Positions 1 through 9,434 of a stretch of 64,000 nucleotides of DNA are shown here, in pieces. Origin of the DNA: Syngnathus acus (lineage: Eukaryota; Chordata; Actinopteri; Syngnathiformes; Syngnathidae). Under the pieces are notes generated by a model. The model was not told where the DNA came from. It saw nothing but the letters and a program-made list of their open reading frames with translations, and did not search any database. Made by a program: the position numbers and the translations under genes. Location: contig NC_051095.1 of the NCBI RefSeq assembly GCF_901709675.1, forward strand, positions 3,161,956 to 3,225,955, read 5' to 3'. Positions within the stretch are counted from its first letter, which is position 1. Each line of letters begins with the position of its first letter.

Positions 1-108
1 CCAGCTTGTAAGTGACACGTTTTGCCCTTCCTGTTTTGGAAAAAATGGTAATGCCTTGAATGTATTTTCTTTTATGCTCCCTCAGGCAATGCCTCATCTT
101 CTGAATGA
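1..108 (+). CDS. MHC class I copy 0, 3' end only (partial)
   Basis: The window opens inside the sixth exon of a class I gene: bases 1-7 match the end of the 18-nt cytoplasmic exon of the downstream copies and are followed by GTAAGT. The last exon, 86-108, follows a CTCAG acceptor and reads C-N-A-S-S-S-E-stop. This tail type is shared with copy 5 (C-N-A-S-S-S-E-P-D), not with the S-S-T-S-S-S-E-Q-D tail of copies 1, 2, 4 and 6. Homology to the 3' UTR of the other copies continues to about 190, where it is broken by LINE sequence. All functional domains lie outside the window, so nothing can be said about the rest of the gene. Confidence 0.8.
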
Positions 109-232
109 ACCCCACTAAGTTTGAAGGGATGTCTTCTTTTCTTGGGTGCCACGCTTGATTGAATCATCACATTCCAACTGTGTGAAATATTTACATTATA
201 TATATTTTATTTGATCCTATTTATATTCATTG

Positions 233-965
233 GTGGGAGCGCAGCCGGACCCCCTGCAGTTTGCTTACCGCCCTGGTGTTGGCGTGGACGATGTAGTGAT
301 TTATTTACTGCACAGAACGCTGCTTCACCTGGGAGGATCATGTTCTTCGATTTCTCCAGCGCTTTTAACACCTTCCAGCCGTCACTGCTCAGGGTGAAGA
401 TGGGTGTGGACCAGCGCCTGCCTGGCTGCATGGACAACAGACTTCCTCACCGACAGGCCGCAGTACGTGAGGTTACATCGCTGTGAGTCCGACCTGGTGC
501 GCTGCAGCACAGGTGTCCCCCAGGGTACGGTGCTCTCTCCTTTCCTTTTCGCCCTGTACGCTTTGGACTTTACCCACGACACTGCCACATCCAGAAGTTC
601 TCCGACGACACGGCCATTGTTGGATATGTTTCGGAGGGGAACGATCTGGAATACAGGACGGTCACCAAGGACTTTGTCAGCTGGTGTGAGCTCAACCAGC
701 TTCAGCTGAACGCCAGCAAGACAAAGGAGATGATTGTGAGCTTCAGGAGGACAGCACCCCACTTCACTCCGGGGAACATCCAGGGATCGGCCATTGAGGT
801 CGTGGAGAACTACAAATCCCTGGGTGTTGGCCTTAACAACAGACTGGACTGGACTGGACTGATCGCACCCACGCCCTGTACAAGAAGGGCCAGAGTCGCC
901 TCCACCTGGTGAGGAGACGGAGGTCGTTGCAGGGCTCTCCTCAGGACCTTCTATGACTCTGTGGT
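233..965 (+). mobile_element. Rex1-like LINE reverse-transcriptase fragment, decayed
   Basis: Pieces in several frames spell a fish non-LTR reverse transcriptase: L-Q-F-A-Y-R-P-G-V near 255, M-F-F-D-F-S-S-A-F near 340, a GVPQGTVLSP-type motif near 515, an SDDTAI remnant near 600, and V-E-N-Y-K-S-L-G-V near 805. Frameshifts separate these pieces, so the copy is dead. It is 5' truncated, and its body is interrupted near 966 by an L2/CR1-like LINE in the opposite direction. A likely 3' end, with an AATAAAG and (TCA)n tail, reappears at 3800-3966. The clade name Rex1 is from remembered motif resemblance, not a search. Confidence 0.65.
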
Positions 966-3670
966 GGCCTCAGCCAAATATGCGCAAATGAAAAAATGCT
1001 TAAACAAGGCGGGGCTTTTTGTCTTGAAACGGATAAAAAAAATTTCCATTATTTGCAGCTTGGTTTTCAGGACGTGGAGAAGGTGTGAATTGGATGAGCG
1101 GAGGCTTCGGGCGGCAGGTTTTGGGGCAAGGAGTTCTTTGAGGTATGGGGGAGCATGTCCGAGGATACACTGGTGAGTGAGGAGGGCGATCTTATAATCA
1201 GTTCGGAATTTGATGGGGAGCCAGTGCAGAGAACGGGGGATGGGTGTGATGTGGTCGCTTTTCCGCACCCTCATCAGGATCCTAGCAGCGCTGTTTTGGA
1301 TGTACTGAAGCCTCTGGAGGCTCTTGCTAGGGATCCCGATGAGGAGTGCGTTACAATAGTCTAGCCTTGAGGAGATAAAGGCGTGGACAAGTTTCTCAGC
1401 ATCCGTCAGGGTAAGTGTGGGGCGGAGTTTGGAAATATTCCTGAGGTGGAAGAAGGAGGTTTTGCAGATGTGTTTATGTGTGACTCCAGGTTGAGTTCAG
1501 GGTCCAGTTTCACATCCAGGTTGGTGACAGTGGCTGAGAGGGGGATAGTGTGACCGGTGAATGAGATGCTTGTTATTGGGCAGGTATGGATCTGATGGGG
1601 AGTGCCAATTAACATGGCTTGGGTTTTGTCACTGTCGACTTGCAGGAAGCTGAGATTCATCCACGCCTTTATCTCCTCCAGACACAGGGAGAGGATGGAT
1701 GAGGGAGATGGAGGAGGCTGGGTTGTGGAGGGCGGGGGGTCGAGTTTGAGGTATAGCTGGGTGTCGTCCGCATAACGATGATATGAGATGCCGAACTTCC
1801 TGATTATATTGCCGAGGGGTAGCATGTAGAGAGTGAAGAGGGTAGGACCGAGTACAGATCCCTGGGGGACACCGGAGGTGACAGTGTGAGCGTCGGATTT
1901 TTTCCCTCCCAGGGAAACGTACTCGGTTCGGTTCGAGAGGTAGGACTGAAGCCAGGTTAGAGCAGTGCCAGAGAATCCAGTGGAGCGAAGTTGGTTAAGG
2001 AGGATATTGCGGTGGACAGTGTCAAATGCAGCGGACAGATCCAACAGAATGAGGAGTGACGGGGAGCCTGCATCGGCAGCCATGAGAAGGTCGTTGGTGA
2101 CCCTAACAAGGGCTGTTTCAGTGCTGTGGCCAGAGCGAAAACCGGATTGAAATTTCTCAGCAATGTTATTGCGGGGGAGATGAGTGTGAAGTTGGACAGC
2201 TACCACTTTTTCCAGAACCTTGGAGAGGAACGGGAGGTTAGATGTCGGTCTGTAGTTGGCAAGGTTGTCCGGGCCAAGTGAGGGTTTTTGGAGCAGGCGG
2301 GTATTGATGGCTGTCTTCAATGTAGGGGGTACAGAGCCAGACTGGAGTGAGAGGTTGATGACATTGGTTATTGGGGGACTAATGGCTGAGGTTTGTTGTT
2401 TAACGACGGCTGTGGGGAAAGGGTCCAGGGCACATGTAGAGGGTTTCATCTTTTTGATGATGTCCTCTACCTCCGACTGCAAGATAGGGGAGAAGCAGCG
2501 GAGAAACTGGACTGTCCCGGGTGGAAGGAAGGAGGGTGGAGGTGAAGTGGAGGGGCCAGAAGAGGAGAGGAGCTGGGTGCGGATGTTGTCAACCTTAGCG
2601 GTAAAGAAGGTCATAAAGTTATTGCACACTACCTCTGAGGATTCTGCTGGAGTGGTGGCTTGGGGTTTGAGAAAGTGGTTGATGGTTGAAAAGAGCTGTT
2701 TTGAATTTCCAGGTCTATTGTTTATGATATTGGAGTAGAACTGGGCACGTGCAGTCCCAAGGGCTTTTGAGTAGGCCTTCTGATGTTCTTTGGAGGCCTG
2801 TTTGCGCACGGTCAGTCCTGAGGCTTTGAGACGACGCTCCAGGATGCGTCCAGTTGACTTCGTCAGACGCAGCTCACTGGTGTACCAGGGGGCTGAGCGT
2901 GGAAAAGTGACAGTTTTTTATTTTTTGGGGGGCGTGGATACCTAGAAGTTTGGCCAAAGAGTTATTGTAATGGTCCACTGCCTTGCTGACTGATGGAAAG
3001 GTTGCAGAGGAGGAGGAGAGAAGCTGGAGGTCCTGTGCTCTAGTGTCTTGGTTGATGTTTTTGAAATTTCTGAATGAGATTTGCCGCTTGGGTTTGGAGT
3101 GGGGGGGTGGGAAAGGCAGTTCCATTTGAATAAGTTTGTGGTCAGACACACCGACCTCGTGAACTTGTAGGTTGCTTATGGCCGACGAGGAGATGACAAG
3201 GTCAAGTGTATGCCCTTTGTCATGAGTGGGGACATTTACATGTTGAGTGAGGTGTAAACAGTCCAATAGTTGCAGGGGGGCAGGAGGGGGTGTCGACATG
3301 GATGTTAACATCACCTAGTATGGTTAGATTAGAGGAAGTGTAGTAGGCAGCCGGCTAACTGTGGAGGTTCGCCGCGGTCCAGGCGACCGTGGGCCGGCCG
3401 CGCCAGCCTCACCAACACCGTCCTCTCCTTGCTCGCCAGCTCCGCCCGACAGGGCCTCTCCGCTCAACTTATGGCCCGTTGCGGTCCCGGCAACTGCGGC
3501 CCGACCGCTCCAGCCTGCACGCTAAAACCAAATGCTAAAAACTAAACTTTAATAATGGCTAAAAAATAAATAAAAACACTAAAACTAAACTAATTCCGGT
3601 GGAGAAGCGGCGAACAATCAGCGCCAGCGTCCTCTCCCCAGATTCCTTCCTCCAAATGTTCCAATAATAA
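966..3670 (-). mobile_element. L2/CR1-like LINE, 5' end rearranged, inserted in the Rex1-like LINE
   Basis: On the minus strand this holds the end of an endonuclease domain (3314-2874, with an SDHKLIQ motif), a long reverse-transcriptase frame (2809-1406) and the conserved C-terminus (1274-951, with an SLHWLPIKFR motif). Upstream on the minus strand, about 3340-3670, is a GC-rich stretch that looks like the element's 5' UTR, joined directly to the end of the endonuclease domain, so most of that domain is deleted. The same 5' UTR-like stretch survives at 37.25-37.68 kb and 59.70-60.16 kb next to the hAT relics. Outer boundaries are approximate. Confidence 0.7.
1406..2809 (-). pseudogene. LINE reverse transcriptase domain (467-codon open frame)
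   Basis: The open frame carries the ordered motifs of a non-LTR reverse transcriptase: Y-R-P-T-S-N-L-P-F-L-S-K (fingers) about residue 186, F-Q-S-G-F-R with H-S-T-E-T-A-L about 220-232, L-L-D-L-S-A-A-F-D-T (motif A, catalytic Asp) about 257, G-V-P-Q-G-S-V-L-G-P (motif B) about 314, and Y-A-D-D-T-Q-L-Y (motif C, catalytic Asp pair) about 346. The frame ends before the conserved C-terminus, which continues in another frame at 1274-951. The endonuclease is incomplete, so the element is not autonomous although the palm domain looks intact. Confidence 0.75.
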
Positions 3671-3769
3671 AACATAGTGAAAGCCAAATTGAGCAAATTG
3701 GCTATTTCAGAAGTGTGTGTCAAACTGGTAGCCCTTTGCACGAATCAGTACCCAGGAAGTAGCTCTCGG

Positions 3770-3966
3770 TTTAAGAAAGGTTGGTGACCCCTGCTCTAAA
3801 ACATGCGTGGCACCTGATACAATTGTGTTTCGTCTCTGCTAGCGGCACTTGTCTTTGTCCTTGTCTGTTATTTAACCTTTTTTGAAATCTTGGCACTCGT
3901 ACGCGCTGCTGTGACAAGTATATTTCCCCGCTGTGGAATGAATAAAGTTCTATCATCATCATCAAT
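3770..3966 (+). mobile_element. LINE 3' end with (TCA)n tail, preceded by a hAT-like terminus
   Basis: The stretch ends GAATAAAGTTC followed by TATCATCATCATCA, the usual polyadenylation-like signal plus short-repeat tail of a fish LINE. It is probably the 3' end of the Rex1-like copy that starts near 233. Immediately upstream, near 3776-3795, GGTTGGTGACCCCTG resembles the terminal inverted repeat of a hAT element. Downstream, at 3967, class I flanking sequence resumes (GGAAATGTTTCTTATTTC), the same sequence that follows the 3' UTR of copy 1 at 8171. The whole block 191-3966 is therefore inserted material. Equivalent tails lie at about 37.79-37.96 kb and 60.25-60.42 kb. Confidence 0.55.
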
Positions 3967-5250
3967 TGGAAATGTTTCTTATTTCAAATTGAAATGCAGC
4001 TGATGCACTTTGTTTAAAACAGGCTGTATGCATAGTTTATAGTCAATTCTAATTGTATTTACTTTCTGGGTCATCTCGCTGCTTTTCAGACTCGCACTAC
4101 TCAACTCGCTACGTTGATTTTAGTATCTCTAAAGTGCTAATTATGATCGTTCCCACTTTGGGCTGTAACAAGACTGATTCATTGTATTTATTCTTATCAC
4201 TTTATTCTGAGGGCATTTTATTGATCAGTTTGAGCAGAAAGTTTTCAATCAATAACGACCATTTGGATCACAAAGCATCTAGTTATCAAGTTATTATTGA
4301 TGATGGATGTCATGAGAAGTGAGGACAGTTCACAGCAAGTACTGCAAATCATATTTTAGTCAATAGAGGGCGCTACAAGACCGGTACAAGATCTTGTAGC
4401 GCCACATCAGCTGGGGCAAAACTGACACTCGTCATCCAAAACGAAATTTGAAAGACAGCAAATTGTTTACAAATGCTTTATTTAAGATAAGAGTGTTAGT
4501 GCCGTTAAGTGAACTTCATGTACCTTATCAGCTAGCTTTATAGTAGACGGGAATACATTGCTCTAACTGTTGGAAGTTTAAGTTCATACATTTGGAAAAT
4601 TAAAAAAATGACACAAATCAAAGTGGTGCACACCAGCATAAATATGCAAACGATGAACTATGGAAAAGCCATCGTACATTAATTAAATGTTATACAGGAG
4701 AGTATGTAATTAATAATTAACATTTCACGAGAATGGAAATAAAATTGTATCTAATCTTTCCAAGAAAATCTTTATATAGCCTCCTGAATATTATATAAAT
4801 AATAAATACTCGAGTTGTTCGAATTGTTTTCTTTTTATTCATTTATTTTTGGCAAATTAAAAAGTGAGAACAGAGTAGGCAATCAGTGATTTGTAACAAA
4901 ACTGGCCATAGTTGAATCTTTCACCCAGCGCTCCACTTTTCCACATGCAATATGGCGGCAAAGTTGACCTACGTTCAGCAATCAAGCTGGGTTTATGGAT
5001 ATTTTCAATGATAAAAACCCTCGACGGTCACGTGATTTCACGGAAAGCCAAACTTTAATTTACGTTGTAGTTACGCAGCCCACCAGGGGGCGGCGCTGTT
5101 TCAACGAGTGGTTTATTTTTTTATATATATATATATATGAATATATTTTAGGACGCACACGCACGCACACACACGCACAGTCATATGCGGGAGTCGAACT
5201 CATGGTCCATGCACACAAGACAGTCGAGCCATCCCCACACACAGTTTATT
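3967..5250. repeat. Upstream block shared by copies 1, 5 and 7
   Basis: No gene is recognisable here. The block is nearly the same as 37965-39190 (before copy 5) and 60428-61705 (before copy 7), and its last 300 bp also precede copies 4 (from 28740) and 6 (from 51085). It holds short open frames without recognisable domains, AT-rich stretches, a CCATCTTG-like/ATATGGCGGC segment near 4950, an (AT)n run at 5121-5138 and a (CA)n-rich run at 5155-5180. It probably carries distal regulatory sequence for the class I gene behind it, but this is inference from position only. Confidence 0.5.
5185..5233 (-). other. tRNA-like (SINE-head-like) remnant upstream of copy 1 promoter
   Basis: On the minus strand the segment contains GAGTTCGACTCCCGC, close to a Pol III B box (GGTTCGANTCC). 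Here the part corresponding to the A box is missing. Fuller versions precede copies 5 and 7; the same truncated version precedes copies 4 (about 29062-29110) and 6 (about 51376-51425). It could be the head of a tRNA-derived SINE or a tRNA pseudogene. It lies about 40 bp before the CRE of the class I promoter. Confidence 0.35.
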
Positions 5251-5269
5251 AACATACTGTAGGAGTGAG

Positions 5270-5300
5270 TGACGTCATGGCCGGGCTGAACTCCAATTGG
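5270..5300 (+). promoter_or_regulatory. SXY-like promoter module of copy 1 (X2/CRE and Y/CCAAT)
   Basis: TGACGTCA (5270-5277) is a perfect CRE, the X2 box of MHC promoters. An inverted CCAAT core ATTGG (5296-5300) follows after exactly 18 nt, as the Y box. The module sits 132-162 bp before the ATG. In established MHC biology X2 binds CREB/ATF and Y binds NF-Y, and together they recruit NLRC5/CIITA. I see no convincing X1 box. A GAAGCGC...GCGCTTC inverted repeat and an IRF-like AATCGAAA (about 5406-5413) lie between the module and the ATG. Confidence 0.65.
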
Positions 5301-5431
5301 CTTGCCTGAGAAGGTAATCGAAGCGCGTCCTGCGCTTCGCTGTTGTTCCGCGTTCGCCTCTTGGACGACAAGTCGCAACTTTGACCGAATAGCCTGCTTG
5401 ACTAAAATCGAAAAACACATTGATGATCAGA

Positions 5432-8084
5432 ATGAATTTACTTGCATTCTTTGTTTTGGCTGTGCAAATATACAGCGTGACGCCTGGTAAGTTGGACTTT
5501 TCGGTTTATTATTCTAAAGATTGACGCTCTTGATTTGGAACTGACGCAGTCATTATTGTTTATTGCTTTCGTTTTCGCCACTCGTCTGTTGCGTCGGCAT
5601 TTTAAGTTCTTTCACCTGAACGCCCGTTTTGTCGGAGTTATACGGGAATACATAGCTATTATTATGAATGTAATAAAGTTGGAAAACTTAAAAATGGCAC
5701 AAATCAAAGTGATGTGCCCCAGCATAAATATGCAATCGATGAAATATGGAAAAGCCTATGCACAAGAATGAAATGTTGTACAGGGGAGTCTTTGCAATTA
5801 ATAATTAACATTTCACAGTCATGGCAATAAAATTGTGTCTCATCTTTCAGAAAAAAACATTGTATAGCCTCCTTACATTATAATGTCGATAAGAGTCATC
5901 ATGTCTCCGTAAATGATATAAGGCAGTTCTTTTGTTCAGACAAGTGACATTTTTTTTAGATGTTACCTGCTGACAGTTTCGACTGTGAGGAAGACTGGAG
6001 ACACAGTCGAAACTGTCAGCAGGTAACATCTAAAAGTTGTACTAAGTTCATCTTGTTTTTCCTTTTCAATTACTTCACTGGTTCTTCTATATCAAACAAA
6101 TTATTTTAGGTGTATTTACCTGACATGTTCTTCCGCCTTCATCAGATCTGATGAAGGCGGAAGAACCCGCCGAAACATGTCAGGTAAATACACCTAAAAT
6201 AATTTGTTTGATATAGAAGAACCAGTGAAGTAACATCTAAAAGTGTTTCACTTGTCTGAACAAAAGGATTGCCTCATATTATTATTGGATTTTTTGTGTG
6301 CAAATGAAGGAGAATGGCAAAAGTTATGTCATTAGATTTCTTTCATCAGTGGATGTTAGTCACTGCTGAGGGGCATCGAATATCTCGCTTAGGGCGTCAC
6401 ACTGAAATCTTAACATATTAACAACTGAAAGAAAAAAAGCATAGGCAGGTTGTCACATTCAAGTTTGACAAGTTTGTGCGGAAGAACGCGTTTGGAGAAA
6501 CATGACATTTCCAATTTCAAGTGCTGCAAAGTTCCATCTGCAGGCAGAATCATTGAAAATATGAAGATTGATTTGATCATGTGTGTCATTTTTGTGTTTG
6601 CCTTCCAGTCATTCACACGCTCAATTATTTCCTGACGGCCTCTCAAGTTGCAAAGCTACCAGAGTACTGGGAGGCCGCGTATGTTGACGGCGTTCAGATT
6701 CTGCACTTTGACAGCAACCACAGGAAAGCAAAAGCGAAACAAGACTGGGTGGACAAAATCACAGAAGATGATCCGCACTACTGGGAGAGAAATACGGCGG
6801 GCAGCATTGGTGCTGAGCAGGGACTTCAAAGTCAACATTGAAATCGCTAAAAAGCGCTTCAACCAAACTGGAGGTTTGTTTACGTCCAACCTTCTGCTCG
6901 TCAAATGACACTTTTTTTGTCACTGCTGGCTTCTCTCTGATCATCGTCCTCGCTGAATCTTGTGCGCCATCCTTTCAGGTGTTCACATGCTTCAGAGATG
7001 CTAGGGCTGTGAATGGAATGATGAGACTGGGGAGGTTGATGGTTGGCTGCACGACAGTTACGATGGAGAAGACTTCATATCATTTGAGCTGAAGACGATG
7101 AGCTGGATCGCAGCACATCCGCAAGCTTTCATCACCAAACTCAAGTGGGACCAAGACGACGGATACAATCAAGTCAAGAAGAATTACTTCACTGAAGTGT
7201 GTCCTTTTGACTTGAAAAAGCATGTGAGCAACGGGAGGGACTTCCTGACCAGAACCGGTACATTGTCCTCTCACGCCTTCTCTGTGTCTTTCAAGCTCAC
7301 ACACAATGTCCATCTTTGACACTCTTTCAAGTTGTTTCTTTTCCTCCATGCACATCCTCCACTCTTCTCTCCATCTTTGCGCGCAGAGCTTCCCACGGTG
7401 TCTCTCCTGCAGAAGACGCCTTCCTCTCCAATCACCTGCCACGCCACGGGTTTCTACCCCAGGACGTCGGACCTCTTTTGGAGGAAGGACGGCGAGCAGA
7501 TCCACGAGGACGTGGAGATGGGGGAGACCCTCCCCAACCACGACGGAACCTTCCAGACCACGGCCGACCTTAAAGTGGAGCTGACGCCCGCCGCGGAGGG
7601 CCGCTACGAATGCGTGTTCAAACTGGATGGCGTCCGGGAAGAGATGGTCACCAAGCTGTACGCCAAAAGCATCCTGAGCAACGCGCGCATCCAGGGTAAG
7701 CCATGCGTCAGACACGGCTCGGCATCACGCCGACAGTCGTTCACGTGTCTCGTTTTGTTTCCTTGTGAAGAAGAGGAAGACAGGAAGAAGGCGGTGGCCA
7801 TCGCTGTCCCGCTGGTGGTCCTGGCTCTGGTGGCGATGGCGGTGGCGCTGGGGGTGTTCCTGGCCAAGCGTCCCAAAAGCCAAAAAGGTGAACGACGACA
7901 CAAATGTTTGCTCCGTATGTGGCGATTCCTAATCTCCTCTCGCTTCTCTTCCATTTCAGCCAATTACGCTCCAGCTTGTAAGTGACACGTTTTGCCCTTC
8001 CTGTTTTGGAAAAAATGCCAATGCCTTGAATGTATTTTCTTTTATGCTCCCTCAGCCAGCACCTCATCTTCTGAGCAGGATTGA
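5432..8084 (+). pseudogene. MHC class I copy 1, disrupted in alpha1 and alpha2
   Basis: Exons: leader 5432-5486, alpha1 6609-6873, alpha2 6979-7257, alpha3 7387-7695, transmembrane 7771-7887, tails 7960-7977 and 8056-8084. All splice sites keep GT/AG and the fold resembles a classical peptide-presenting heavy chain. The alpha1 exon is 265 nt instead of 264: an extra base near 6823 shifts the frame and gives a TGA at about 6839. The alpha2 exon also has an in-frame TAG at 7002-7004, where other copies have a codon for a groove-floor residue. Alpha3 and the transmembrane segment remain open. Two independent lesions make a sequencing artefact unlikely. Copy 1 keeps both alpha2 cysteines and Tyr at the position equivalent to 159, so its ancestor was closer to classical than copies 2-4. 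Confidence 0.88.
5958..6233. repeat. Nested fold-back elements in intron 1 of copy 1
   Basis: The first palindrome has perfect 30-bp arms at 5958-5987 and 6002-6031 around a 14-nt centre. A second palindrome with arms of about 75 bp spans about 6070-6233, with its centre at ATCAGATCTGAT. The second is inserted in the flank of the first, with TAACATCTAAAAG repeated on both sides. Weaker inverted similarity continues outward (CTTTTGTTCAGACAAGTG against CACTTGTCTGAACAAAAG near 6264), so the outer element is probably a fold-back MITE of some 200 bp. No coding capacity is visible. Confidence 0.75.
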
Positions 8085-8917
8085 ATGAACCCCACTAAGG
8101 TTGAAGGGATGTCTTCTTTTCTTGGGTGCTACGCTTGATTGAATCATCACATTCCAACTGTATGAAATACTTGGAAATGTTTCTTATTTCAAATTGAAGT
8201 GCAACAGTTTTACAAGTGCAGTGAATTCTAATTGTATTTACTTCACTAGTTCTTCCAAATACCGCTAGAGGGAGCCAACATACCACAAGTGATATCCTGC
8301 ATCACACGTTGCTTTTTTTTAAGTGCTTTTTGTTAAGCGAACTACTGATCAATTTGATATAAGTTTGAGTATCATTATAAAAATGTTTGAAATGAGGTTT
8401 CTGGTCACTGTATTTTCACTTGTGGATATATAATTTAGCAAGGATAAGCAAAAAATTTATGATAAAGATCACGTCTTTTTTCTGTTGTCTTCTAAATAAA
8501 ACATACAAAACACATTCCTATTTACAGAGAAGTCCATGTGGAGTTTATTTTGTTATTTTTATTTTATTTATCTCCGTCATTGATGTGTATTTTGATCAAT
8601 AGACAATTCAACTTTAGCAAGTAAACGCATATTTACATAATTATGCTTGAGAAGGAACAAGATGAAGAAAATCTTATAGTTCCTGCCCCCTTCCACATAA
8701 TAAAATAAAACAACATAATAAGTGCAAAACTTCAAGTACAAACCAAACACCTCACGAGAAAATATATACAAAACCAGACAAGAAATAACTAAATTCATAA
8801 ATGTAAAAAGAAATGTAGACACTTACGGCTGTCCATATAATCTTATTGTTCTGCCGTTATAGATTTTTTCTAATTGGAATATATTTATATAATACTTTAT
8901 CTCATTGAAAAGAGAAG
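8085..8917. other. 3' UTR and proximal flank of copy 1, no gene seen
   Basis: The flank is shared, with small differences, by copies 2 to 6. It is AT-rich, and short open frames show no recognisable domain. A candidate AATAAA lies near 8493 in this copy only; the corresponding position in the other copies is mutated. A complement of a repeat containing GGAACAAGATGAAG and TTCCACATAATA occurs at 8640-8770 and is probably another LINE-derived piece. I cannot place the polyadenylation site with confidence. Confidence 0.45.
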
Positions 8918-9368
8918 GTACGAATAGAAATCGATGGAATTGAAAGGGTGCAGGAAAACAAATTTCTTGGGGTTATAATAGATGACAGGCTGAGTTGCTG
9001 AGTCAGACTATGGAGCAGTGTAAGTGAGGAACTCAAGCAAAGTCCAAATATCCACCAGTTTAAAAAAATGTTCAAAAATATGTTGTTTAGCAGGTACAAG
9101 GACTAAAAATGCCAAATGGCTACACAAAAGCAAAAATAAAACAGGATAAGTTGAAAGTGTGTAGATTTATACGTTGAATCATTAGTTTATTGGATAAACT
9201 GAGAAAGTGGTAGGAATCTAAAACGGTATGCTTCTTCCTACTCCTTTTCGAGCATTCTTTGCTATTGATTTTTTTTAGTTTGTTGGTTTATTGTTTGTTT
9301 GTTGTACGGACTTACGTATGACACTTTAGTGTTATTTGTTTTATTTTTTATCTTTTTTAGTTTTAAAT

Positions 9369-9434
<66 letters not shown>
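8918..9434 (+). mobile_element. LINE 3' fragment with (ATCA)n tail in the copy 1 flank
   Basis: Two open pieces recall the end of a LINE reverse transcriptase: I-E-I-D-G-I-E-R-V followed by K-F-L-G-V-I-I-D-D at 8918-8990, and S-V-S-E-E-L-K-Q-S-P-N-I-H with F-K-K-M-F-K-N-M-L-F at about 9016-9106, ending in TAA. The part between them is deleted. The 3' end runs into a perfect ATCA repeat of about 66 bp (9369-9434), the normal short-repeat tail. Equivalent copies lie at 15101-15580, 21166-21309 (cut by BEL/Pao), 32712-33190, 42653-42796 (cut by BEL/Pao) and 55100-55594. Confidence 0.6.

Noticed and set aside
4053-4322. 89-codon frame in the upstream block of copies 1 and 7
   Set aside because: No homology recognised; the copy 5 version lacks the first part, so it behaves like non-coding DNA.
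5399-5413. Classical ISRE upstream of the class I ATG
   Set aside because: Only a half-site-like AATCGAAA is present, near the ATG and altered in copies 2 and 5; not enough for an ISRE call.
7080-7715. Long minus-strand open frame (211 codons) opposite class I exons 3-4, repeated in other copies
   Set aside because: It is the antisense shadow of GC-rich alpha2/alpha3 exons and runs through introns; its conservation follows from the sense coding sequence.
7604-7963. 119-codon minus-strand frame opposite the transmembrane exon in every copy
   Set aside because: Antisense shadow with Arg/Ser/Thr-rich low-complexity composition; no start or splice context of its own.
9369-9434. Possible CRISPR-like or satellite array
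   Set aside because: A simple ATCA microsatellite forming the tail of a LINE; no spacers, and the genome is eukaryotic.
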